Shown here in pieces: positions 14,081 to 19,745 of a stretch of 19,745 bases of DNA (position 1 is its first letter; every line of letters begins with the position of its first letter). Both the position numbers and the translations under genes were made by a program. Below the pieces are notes generated by a model that did not search any database, was not told where the DNA came from, and saw only the letters and a list, made by a program, of their open reading frames with translations. The stretch is from Oscillospiraceae bacterium (GTDB lineage Bacteria; Bacillota_A; Clostridia; Oscillospirales; Oscillospiraceae), in contig JAFYAB010000135.1 in the NCBI GenBank assembly GCA_017540945.1, forward strand, positions 1 to 19,745, given 5' to 3'.

Positions 14081-15244
14081 TTATCCTTTTCTCAGAAAAC
14101 GTTTCAGACGATCGAGGGCGTCCTCAACACTGCTCCGGGGACAGGCCGTGTTCATGCGGAAGAAGCCTTCACCGCTCCGGCCGTAGGCGGTGCCCGGGGT
14201 GACCCAGAGGCCGGTCTCGGCCCGAAGTCGTTCCGTAAAGGACTTCACGTCGTCCGTCAGGGCGGAGACGTCCACCCAGAGCAGATAGGTGGCCTCGCTG
14301 ACCGTCACCTTGACGCCGGGCAGCTCCCGGACCGCGAAATTGCGGACCAGCTCCTTGTTGGCCCAGATATAGGCCCGCAGGGCGTCGAGCCAGGGGCCGC
14401 CCTGGGTGAAGGCGGCAACGGCGGCGGGGGCGGCGAAGCTGTTGGGCTCCGCAACCTCGTCGGTGTTCAGCGCCCGCCAGGCCTTGTGCCGCAGCACCGG
14501 GTCCGCCGCGTAGACGGCGGAGCTGTGCATGCCCGCGAGATTGAAGGCCTTGGTGGGGGCGATGCAGGTGACGGAGACGGATCTGCATGTCTCGTCCACA
14601 GAAGCGAAGGGTACATAGCCCAAGCCGGGAGCCGTCAAATCGCAGTGGATTTCATCGGAGATCACAAGGACGTGATGCTTCTGGCAGAGGGCGCCGATCC
14701 GGGCCAGCTCTCCCCGGCTCCAGATCCGCCCCACGGGGTTGTGGGGGTTGCAGAGGATCATCAGCGTGGTCTGAGGGTCCGCCAGCTTTTCCTCCAGGTC
14801 GGCAAAGTCGATGGTCCAGATGGTCCCCTGACGGCGCAGGGGGCTCTCCAGCACCCGGCATCCGTTGTTGACGATGGAATTGAAAAAGATGTTGTAGACC
14901 GGGGTCTGGATCAGCACGTTCTCGTTGGGCGTCGTCAGCTTCCGGACCAGGGAGGAAATGGAGGCTACCACGCCGGCAGAGAAGATCAGATTTTCCTTCT
15001 CCATCGTCAGGCCGTGGCGGTCCCGCCACCAGCCGATATAGGCTTCATACCAGGCCTCGCCCATGTCGTCGTAGCCGAAGATCCCGTGGTCCAGCCGCGT
15101 TTGCAGGGCTGCCCGGATCTCCGGCGCGGTCTCAAAGTCCATATCCGCGATCCACATGGGCAGCTCATCGGGACCGCAGTCCCATTTGTAGCACAGAGAC
15201 CCCCGTCTGCTGGGCGGGTTGTCGAAGTTATATGTCCTCATCAT
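14081..15244 (-). CDS. PatB/MalY-family PLP aminotransferase (cystathionine beta-lyase type)
   Basis: This 387-residue fold-type I PLP enzyme matches the MalY/PatB subgroup throughout: KWD near the N-terminus (20-22), PMWIADMDFETAPEI (29-43), NPHNPVGRIW (166-175), SDEIHCDL with the PLP-pyridine Asp at 197, and APTKAFNLAG with Schiff-base Lys at 232. Members split cystathionine or cysteine into pyruvate, ammonia and a thiol; some act as aminotransferases or regulators (MalY). The substrate cannot be set from sequence alone. The start is ATG 15244 or 15241; GAGGA lies 5 or 8 bases upstream, so both are possible. Upstream, on the same strand, the 217-bp gap is mostly repeat element B, which separates it from the DUF3737 gene. 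Confidence 0.92.
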   Translation of the reverse strand: MMRTYNFDNPPSRRGSLCYKWDCGPDELPMWIADMDFETAPEIRAALQTRLDHGIFGYDDMGEAWYEAYIGWWRDRHGLTMEKENLIFSAGVVASISSLVRKLTTPNENVLIQTPVYNIFFNSIVNNGCRVLESPLRRQGTIWTIDFADLEEKLADPQTTLMILCNPHNPVGRIWSRGELARIGALCQKHHVLVISDEIHCDLTAPGLGYVPFASVDETCRSVSVTCIAPTKAFNLAGMHSSAVYAADPVLRHKAWRALNTDEVAEPNSFAAPAAVAAFTQGGPWLDALRAYIWANKELVRNFAVRELPGVKVTVSEATYLLWVDVSALTDDVKSFTERLRAETGLWVTPGTAYGRSGEGFFRMNTACPRSSVEDALDRLKRFLRKG

Positions 15245-15288
15245 GTTTTCCTCGCAGTTGAAGGTAAAGATGCAGCGGTTCCGATGCG

Positions 15289-15444
15289 CCGTAGGAGCGC
15301 TCAGTGAGCGCCTGGTCCGCCGCAGGCGGACAATTTACCGGAGGCAAATACAGCGCGTCTGCTTTTCGGAAGGTTGCTGGATCGTTTGCTGACGCAAACG
15401 ATGCGTGCTTCGCACGCGCGGGCGCTTAATAAGCGCCCCTACGG
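15289..15444. repeat. REP-pair-like element B (156 bp, chain of hairpins)
   Basis: It begins CCGTAG with a GCGCTC-AGT-GAGCGC hairpin and ends with GGGCGCTTA/TAAGCGCCC then CTACGG. Inside are GTCCGCC-GCA-GGCGGAC (15315-15331), ATTTACC/GGCAAAT (15333-15349), ATCGTTTGC-TGAC-GCAAACGAT (15381-15402) and GCGTGC-TTC-GCACGC (15403-15417). It fills most of the gap between the DUF3737 and aminotransferase genes. Bases 15315-15349 match 18925-18959 at 31 of 35 positions. Confidence 0.85.
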
Positions 15445-15461
15445 CGTGTATCGGCGGTTTC

Positions 15462-16340
15462 TCAGCGCCTCCACTCCGGGTGCTCCCGCACCTCATCGAT
15501 GGCCTTGCAGACGATTTTCGTCTTCTTCGGGTCGATGAAGTCCTTCTCCAGGATCAGCTCCCCGATGGCGGGGGCGCTGATGGTGCCGGAGCCGGGGTTC
15601 AGCACGCTGTCGATCTTCGAGCTGATCTCCGCCTCCACGCTGGAATATTCAAACGCCAGGGTGGTATGGATCAGCTTGCAGTTGACCATCTTCAGGTTTT
15701 CGATGTAGCACATGCCCTGGAGGCTCTCGACAGTGCAGTTCACCAGGGTCAGGTTCTTCGCGTTCCAGCCCAGGTACTCGCCGGAGATGAAGGAGTCGTA
15801 GACCGTGACGTTCTCGGTGTTCCAGAAGGCGTCCTTGGTCAGAAGCCGGGAGTTGCGGATCACAATATTTTTAGCCCCGTCGAAGGAGTAGTTCCCGTCC
15901 AGGGTCAGGCCGTCGATCTCCAGGCTCTCGCTGTTCATGCAGAAGTAGGGGGCTCCGGCGGCGCTGACGTTCTTCATCCGCACGTTCTTGCAGGACCAGA
16001 GCGTCTCCAGGGCGTTGGTGAAGGCCACGTCCTCCAGGATCAGACCGGAGCAGCGGCGGAAGTTCTTAGGGGCCTGGATCACGGCGTTCTTCACCCGGAT
16101 GTTGTCGGTGTACCAGACGCCGGCCCGGGCCATCTCAAACCAGGTGCAGCCCTCCACGTCCACGTTTTTACAGTACCAGAGGGGGTACTTCCAGCGGAAG
16201 AGATCGCCGCGAAGCACCAGGTCGTGACATTCCTTCAGGGGAGATTCGCCCGCGTCGAAGACGGAGTCCGCCACCTTCAGATCGTGCTCCCCGAAGAGGG
16301 CGCGCTCGCCGGTGAAAAAGCCTTGCTTGAGTTCCTTCAT
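15462..16340 (-). CDS. DUF3737-family right-handed beta-helix-like protein
   Basis: This 292-residue protein has no signal peptide. It is built of roughly 20-residue turns (for example WYCKNVDVEGCTWFEMARAG, WYTDNIRVKNAVIQAPKNF, WSCKNVRMKNVSAAGAPYF, WNTENVTVYDSFISGEYLG, WNAKNLTLVNCTVESLQGM). Each turn carries an aromatic, an N/K-rich bend and alternating hydrophobics, as in a right-handed beta helix. The start MKELKQGFFTGERALFGEHD and the turn pattern match the DUF3737 family as I recall it; biochemical function is not established. The start follows GGGAGGAAACAGAT. It lies 66 bp downstream of the transglutaminase-like lipoprotein gene on the same strand, probably in one transcript with ribF. 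Confidence 0.88.
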   Translation of the reverse strand: MKELKQGFFTGERALFGEHDLKVADSVFDAGESPLKECHDLVLRGDLFRWKYPLWYCKNVDVEGCTWFEMARAGVWYTDNIRVKNAVIQAPKNFRRCSGLILEDVAFTNALETLWSCKNVRMKNVSAAGAPYFCMNSESLEIDGLTLDGNYSFDGAKNIVIRNSRLLTKDAFWNTENVTVYDSFISGEYLGWNAKNLTLVNCTVESLQGMCYIENLKMVNCKLIHTTLAFEYSSVEAEISSKIDSVLNPGSGTISAPAIGELILEKDFIDPKKTKIVCKAIDEVREHPEWRR

Positions 16341-16406
16341 ATCTGTTTCCTCCCGCTCATCATTTGGATGGTTGTTCTTATTTGTGTTCAGGCTGTCCCA
16401 ACAGGA

Positions 16407-17858
16407 TCAGCGCAGTTGGATGCTTTCGATTCGGTACAGCCCCTCGTCGGTTTTTGAAACGGTGAATACGGCGCTCAGACCGCCCAGGTCGGCGGTGAAG
16501 GAGCCGTCGCCGTTCTCCGTCACGGAACGGATCTCCAGCTTCCCCCAATCCACGCCGTCGGGCTCCGGCATCCGGACGGACAGCAGGCCGTCCCCGGTCT
16601 CGGAAAAAACGGCGGAGAAGTTCCCGGCCGCGTCCTCGCCGGTATAGCGGCCGATCCAGGCGGCAAAGTCCCCGTAGGGAATCCCGAGGACCACCTCCGT
16701 GCCATCCTCGGAGCTGCGGAGCTCCGTCTGCTTGGTCCAAAGCCCGGAATGGGCAGGCAGACTGGAGGGATAGCAGTTCAGATAGGCGCTGTACCAGAGC
16801 CAGCTCCGCAGAGCCCCCTCGGGGGTATCGTTCCAGGCGGAGGCCGGGTCGAAGCCGCGCTCGCAGGCGGGGATCAGCTCCGCGTTGTCGTATTCTCCGG
16901 TGGGCCTGTGGGCGAAGCTGATCTCCATAGCCTCCGCGGACTCACAGAAGCACAGCGGGATATCCGCGGAAAACGGCGCCGTGGCGTTGGCGGTGGGATC
17001 GCAGACGTACCAGTCCCCGTAGACCCGCACCAGATTCCAGGCGTGATCCCCCAGCTCGCCGGGGGTCTCCGGGTCGTGCGCCAGGCCGCACACCGTGAGG
17101 CAGTCCACTCCGCAGAGATTGCAGAGATAGTACATGGCGTCGGCGTAGCCGGAGCAGACGCAGTCCCGGTCGATCAGGGCGTCGTGAAGATGCCAGCCGC
17201 GCTTATAATAATAAGTTTTCCGCTCGCCGTAGACCACGTTGTCGTGGAGCCAGTCGAAGATCCACCTCGCGGTCTCCCATTCGTCCCCCCGGGGCGCTTC
17301 GGCGGCGAGCCGCCGCGCCTCGGCAAGGCCCATGGAGAATTTCTCCATGGTGTCAGGCCGGGTGCAGTTGATCCAGACCGTCATATTGCCATCCTTCGTC
17401 CGGCTCAGCACGCCGCCGGAATCCACGCGGTAGAGGAAGGCCAGGACCCGACGCTGGGTCGAGCCCAGCTCCGGGAGCGTCCCCGCCGGAACCGAAAAGC
17501 CCTGATATCCGTTCCCCAGGGCGTAATCCAGCAGCTTCAGCCAGAGGGCGGCGTCTTCGGAAAACAGCTCGTCATAATGATGGGAACGGGGAAGGAGCTC
17601 CTCAGCCGGAGCCGAGAGGACCTCATTCAGCGGGACGAGGACCCCCTGCCGGGCATCAAAGTCCGCCTGCCGATAGAGCAGAACGGTGTCGGCGGTCAGC
17701 TCGGAAAGACCGTCCAGCGTCGGCGCGGGCTCCGTTGCGGCATTTGTCTCCGGAGGGACCGTTTGCGGAACCGTGGAAGCCCCGGTGCCGGCGGGAGGCT
17801 CCGCGGCGCAGCCGCAGAGAAGGATAAGTGCGAGGAACAAAACGAGAAGACGTTTCAT
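16407..17858 (-). CDS. Lipoprotein with transglutaminase-like domain
   Basis: This 483-residue protein starts at ATG 17858 after GAGG; upstream in-frame codons have no ribosome binding site. MKRLLVLFLALILLCGC is a lipoprotein signal with C17 as the lipidation site, followed by a Thr/Pro/Ala-rich tether. A transglutaminase-core fold spans about residues 195-300: CVCSGYADAMYY gives the candidate nucleophile C235, DHAWNLVRV gives H272 and CDPTAN gives D287, so the Cys-His-Asp triad is intact. Bacterial members of this superfamily are often proteases or amidases as well as cross-linkers, so the reaction is unknown. The C-terminal part (~375-483, beta-rich, ending YRIESIQLR) has no recognised domain. 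Its start lies 16 bp after the ribF stop, suggesting cotranscription. Confidence 0.9.
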   Translation of the reverse strand: MKRLLVLFLALILLCGCAAEPPAGTGASTVPQTVPPETNAATEPAPTLDGLSELTADTVLLYRQADFDARQGVLVPLNEVLSAPAEELLPRSHHYDELFSEDAALWLKLLDYALGNGYQGFSVPAGTLPELGSTQRRVLAFLYRVDSGGVLSRTKDGNMTVWINCTRPDTMEKFSMGLAEARRLAAEAPRGDEWETARWIFDWLHDNVVYGERKTYYYKRGWHLHDALIDRDCVCSGYADAMYYLCNLCGVDCLTVCGLAHDPETPGELGDHAWNLVRVYGDWYVCDPTANATAPFSADIPLCFCESAEAMEISFAHRPTGEYDNAELIPACERGFDPASAWNDTPEGALRSWLWYSAYLNCYPSSLPAHSGLWTKQTELRSSEDGTEVVLGIPYGDFAAWIGRYTGEDAAGNFSAVFSETGDGLLSVRMPEPDGVDWGKLEIRSVTENGDGSFTADLGGLSAVFTVSKTDEGLYRIESIQLR

Positions 17859-17874
17859 CGGACAACACCTCAAT

Positions 17875-18786
17875 CTAATCTGTTCGATCGTCAATCTGCC
17901 CCCACGGGCTCGGGAGCTCCATATCGGAGAAATAGTCTCTGGCCTGCTGACGGTTGCGGAGGATCTCCCGCTTCAGAGATTCCAGATCCGGGAAGGTGCG
18001 CTCCTGGCGGAGGTAGCGGTAAAACGCGACCCGGAGCTCTTTGCCGTAGAGATCGCCGTCAAAGTCGTCCAGCCAGGTCTCCACGGTGCGGCGGCCGCCT
18101 CCGACGGTGGGCCGGGTGCCGACGTTGCAGACGCCGGTATAGGTACGCCCGTCGGCGGTCCCGGTGACGGCGTAGACCCCGTCCCGGGGCAGGACCAGCT
18201 CCGGGGCCGGCTCCAGGTTCGCCGTGGGGAAGCCCAGACGGCTGCCCAGGTGCTGGCCCGGCAGGACCGTTCCGGTCAGGATGTGCGGATGGCCGTAATA
18301 GCGGCAGGCGGCCTCCACATCGCCGGCTTCCACCATATCCTTGAGGATGGTGGAGGAGACGGTGATGCCGTCCACGACCAGCTTGTCCACGACGTCGCAG
18401 CCCAGGCCGCGCAGTGCGCACCAGGCCCGGAGCTTGTCGGGGTCCCCGGCGCCCAGGTAGCCGAAGCGGTAGTCCCAGCCGCAGACCAGATGAAGGGCGT
18501 CATGTTCCCGGGCCAGGACGTCCAGGAAGCTCTCCCAGGTCATGTGCCTCAATTCGTCGGTGAAGGGCAGGACCACGACCTCGTCGATCCCGTAGAGGCC
18601 GCGGATCAGCCGCGTCCTGTCCTCCACGAAGCTGAGAAGGCGGCCGTCCTTGCCGGGGCTGCGGTCAAAGGTCAGAGCCAGCGCACGGCAGCCTTTTTCC
18701 GCTGCCAGCTCCGACGTCCTGCGCAGCAGGGCCCCGTGGCCCAGATGGACGCCGTCAAAAAAACCTAAAGCGATGACAGTTTGCAT
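17875..18786 (-). CDS. ribF: Bifunctional riboflavin kinase / FAD synthetase
   Basis: This 303-residue enzyme converts riboflavin to FMN and FMN to FAD. The start at 18786 (MQTVIALGFFDGVHLGH) follows TTGGAG at 5 bases; the frame extends 14 codons upstream into a tandem repeat with no ribosome binding site. The N-terminal adenylyltransferase half has FFDGVHLGH (9-17) and GWDYRFG (103-109). The C-terminal flavokinase half has LGFPTANL (184-191), DGVYAVTG, NVGTRPTVGG (221-230), the conserved Glu in VETWLDDF (E236), and YGKELRVAFYRYLRQERTFP. The family motif ISSTRIR reads VSSTILK (143-149), replacing an Arg by Ile and an Arg by Lys. It heads a probable operon with the lipoprotein and DUF3737 genes. 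No FMN riboswitch is seen upstream. Confidence 0.95.
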   Translation of the reverse strand: MQTVIALGFFDGVHLGHGALLRRTSELAAEKGCRALALTFDRSPGKDGRLLSFVEDRTRLIRGLYGIDEVVVLPFTDELRHMTWESFLDVLAREHDALHLVCGWDYRFGYLGAGDPDKLRAWCALRGLGCDVVDKLVVDGITVSSTILKDMVEAGDVEAACRYYGHPHILTGTVLPGQHLGSRLGFPTANLEPAPELVLPRDGVYAVTGTADGRTYTGVCNVGTRPTVGGGRRTVETWLDDFDGDLYGKELRVAFYRYLRQERTFPDLESLKREILRNRQQARDYFSDMELPSPWGQIDDRTD

Positions 18787-18801
18787 GGTTACTCCAAAAG
18801 A

Positions 18802-18829
18802 ATGCAAAATGCAAGGTGCAAAATGCAAG
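18802..18829. repeat. Heptamer tandem repeat upstream of ribF
   Basis: Four consecutive heptamers ATGCAAA, ATGCAAG, GTGCAAA, ATGCAAG, directly upstream of the ribF ribosome binding site on the minus strand and 23 bp from a GTAG palindrome element. Confidence 0.75.
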
Positions 18830-18852
18830 ATGAGAGATTCGGTGTTCGGAAT

Positions 18853-19009
18853 GTAGGGGGCGGCGCTCTCGACGCCCCGCTCGCGTAGGGGACGCTCTTA
18901 CCGCCCGCGGCGGTGAGCGTCCCGGTCCGCTGCAGGCGAACAATTTGCCGCAGGCAAATCCAGCCCGTTTTCGAGATTCGATGTCCTCCAGCGGCGCACA
19001 GTATACGCC
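18853..19009. repeat. REP-pair-like element C, degenerate at its right end
   Basis: It starts GTAG then GGGGCG/CGCCCC. A second GTAG (18885-18888) opens a long hairpin: 18889-18897 pairs with 18915-18923 and ACCGCC pairs with GGCGGT around CGC, with a TT bulge (15 bp in all). Next are GTCCGC/GGCGAAC and ATTTGCC-GCA-GGCAAAT (18943-18959). The right end GGCGCACAGTATACGCC (18993-19009) resembles the ends of element A but has lost CTAC. Confidence 0.7.
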
Positions 19010-19098
19010 ACGATTTACTCGGATAGATCCATACAGGGGATCACCGCGGAGAACTTTTCGGAGCGGTATCCGGATCTGAATGCAAAATGGTTCGTCAG
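19010..19098. other. Gap with no recognised gene; possible coding remnant
   Basis: No promoter or RNA gene is evident. On the + strand a short open stretch runs to TGA at 19109-19111 and reads in part ATIYSDRSIQGITAENFSER. It has no start or ribosome binding site, and enters from the repeat element, so it may be the tail of a decayed gene. A minus-strand reading is also open over the same bases, so this is weak. Confidence 0.25.
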
Positions 19099-19644
19099 TT
19101 ATTTCCGATGATTTTTCGCTTTTTTGCGGGATTTTGGCGTTTCTGAGGACAGGAGGATCACGGTGATTAAGCCTCCAAAGACCAGCAGCCAGGCGCTTCC
19201 CACCGCAATCCAACCGCTGGCAGCAACCCGCCGATAATCCGCCAGGGAGATGTATTCCCGGTTGGCTCCCCGGATTGTGACAATATTGCGCAAGCCCGTG
19301 TCACGATGGACGAATTTGCTGTGACAGCATATTTCCAGCCGCTCCTGTCGGCTGACGACCCCTTCCAGTTGTTCCCGCAAATCCGGAACGTTCCGAATAA
19401 AAGCGCTTCCGATGTAAAAGGCATCCCCGTTGTTCAGACGCAGGATATAACCGAAGGCACTGTGGGAAATAAAGCCGTAATTCGTCTCGCCAGTAAATTC
19501 ACAAGTCACAGCTTCTCCCTCGCTGATCTGGAAATATGGAGAATTATTTCTCAGTGGTTCCGTCCGGTCCAGATAAAAGAACAAGCCAAGGCCCACCAGT
19601 GCCATTACGATACAGGAGAGGAGAATCTTACTCTTTTTTCGCAT
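19099..19644 (-). CDS. Small membrane protein with two terminal helices, unknown function
   Basis: This is a 181-residue protein that I do not recognise. An N-terminal transmembrane segment (~7-24, ILLSCIVMALVGLGLFFYL) is followed by an extracytoplasmic-looking region (~25-140). That region has beta-like segments (AVTCEFTGETNYGFISHSAF, GYILRLNNGDAFYIGSAFIR) and a Cys pair (ICCHSKF). A second helix (~143-167, GWIAVGSAWLLVFGGLITVILL) leads into a basic tail (SRKKAKNHRK). A hairpin topology with both ends inside is likely. No good ribosome binding site precedes ATG 19644 (only AGGT about 10 bases upstream). Base composition is less GC-rich than its neighbours, which may point to a separate origin. 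It is separated from ribF by repeat element C. Confidence 0.7.
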   Translation of the reverse strand: MRKKSKILLSCIVMALVGLGLFFYLDRTEPLRNNSPYFQISEGEAVTCEFTGETNYGFISHSAFGYILRLNNGDAFYIGSAFIRNVPDLREQLEGVVSRQERLEICCHSKFVHRDTGLRNIVTIRGANREYISLADYRRVAASGWIAVGSAWLLVFGGLITVILLSSETPKSRKKAKNHRK

Positions 19645-19691
19645 GATATGTTACCTATGAGAGACAACCAGGCAGGGTTCCTCGGGGATTT

Positions 19692-19716
19692 CCAAAAGGG
19701 GGATGACCCCTTTTGG
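19692..19716. other. Perfect hairpin near the right window edge
   Basis: Arms CCAAAAGGGG and CCCCTTTTGG (10 bp) around a GATGA-type 5-base loop. No T-run follows on either strand, so it is not a clear terminator. It may be one end of another small repeat; the window stops 29 bases later. Bases 19645-19691 hold nothing I can name. Confidence 0.5.
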
Positions 19717-19745
19717 CCGTTTGAATGGGGGGAGGGTCCAGGGAG

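Noticed and set aside
12589..14202. 537-residue + strand open frame
   Set aside because: It crosses the terminator region and lies opposite the dockerin protein, whose signal peptide, calcium loops and ribosome binding site mark it as the real gene.
16749..18167. 472-residue + strand open frame
   Set aside because: Opposite the transglutaminase-like lipoprotein and ribF, both with intact family motifs.
18787..18852. FMN riboswitch upstream of ribF
   Set aside because: None of the conserved RFN helices is visible; the leader is a heptamer repeat plus a GTAG palindrome element.

Overview
The window looks like a chromosomal segment of a GC-rich gut-type Clostridia member, probably Oscillospiraceae/Ruminococcaceae-like. 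The basis is family content and architecture: SLH-anchored cell-wall hydrolase, CBM26-like and dockerin modules, MtaB, a DUF6472-like small protein, a DUF3737 protein, AGGAGG-type ribosome binding sites and consensus sigma-A promoters in AT-rich gaps. This is inference from gene style; no rRNA or tRNA gene was seen to fix the taxonomy.

Layout. 1-955 (-) is the 5' part of a secreted protein with starch-binding-like modules, cut by the window edge. It is divergent from 1196-2035 (+), a YihY/BrkB membrane protein followed by a PcrA/UvrD helicase (2089-4545). A strong terminator separates the helicase from a convergent 1153-residue SLH-anchored hydrolase (4611-8072, -) with an NlpC/P60-like and a GH25 lysozyme domain. 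A PfkB-family kinase (8269-9201, -) is divergent from a + strand series: a 58-residue Cys-containing protein (9468-9644), a 250-bp hairpin-repeat array (9646-9895), mtaB (9913-11286), a membrane-anchored cyclophilin (11424-12230) and a 74-residue protein (12302-12526), ending at a bidirectional terminator. The rest is on the minus strand: ribF (18786-17875), a transglutaminase-like lipoprotein (17858-16407), a DUF3737 protein (16340-15462), a PatB/MalY aminotransferase (15244-14081) and a secreted dockerin/CBM26-like protein (13911-12601). A small membrane protein (19644-19099, -) lies near the right edge.

The genes are mostly housekeeping (DNA repair, tRNA modification, flavin synthesis, protein folding) mixed with cell-surface proteins (wall hydrolysis, carbohydrate binding). 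No defence system, phage, IS transposase or CRISPR array was found.

The unusual content is non-coding repeat structure. (1) At 9646-9895, four direct copies of GTTATGAT at exactly 23-bp spacing face seven inverted ATCATAAC-type copies, each separated by a mini-hairpin. (2) A dispersed set of palindromes carries GTAG at the foot of the hairpin, a signature known from REP/BIME elements. Copies lie at 11101, 11281-11368, 12247-12270, 15289-15444 and 18853-19009, and one is inserted in frame inside mtaB. (3) Heptamer tandem repeats of three unrelated sequences lie upstream of ribosome binding sites or beside those palindromes. (4) A further palindrome lies in frame in the pcrA linker. Together these suggest an active or recently active small-repeat system whose mobilising enzyme is not in this window.
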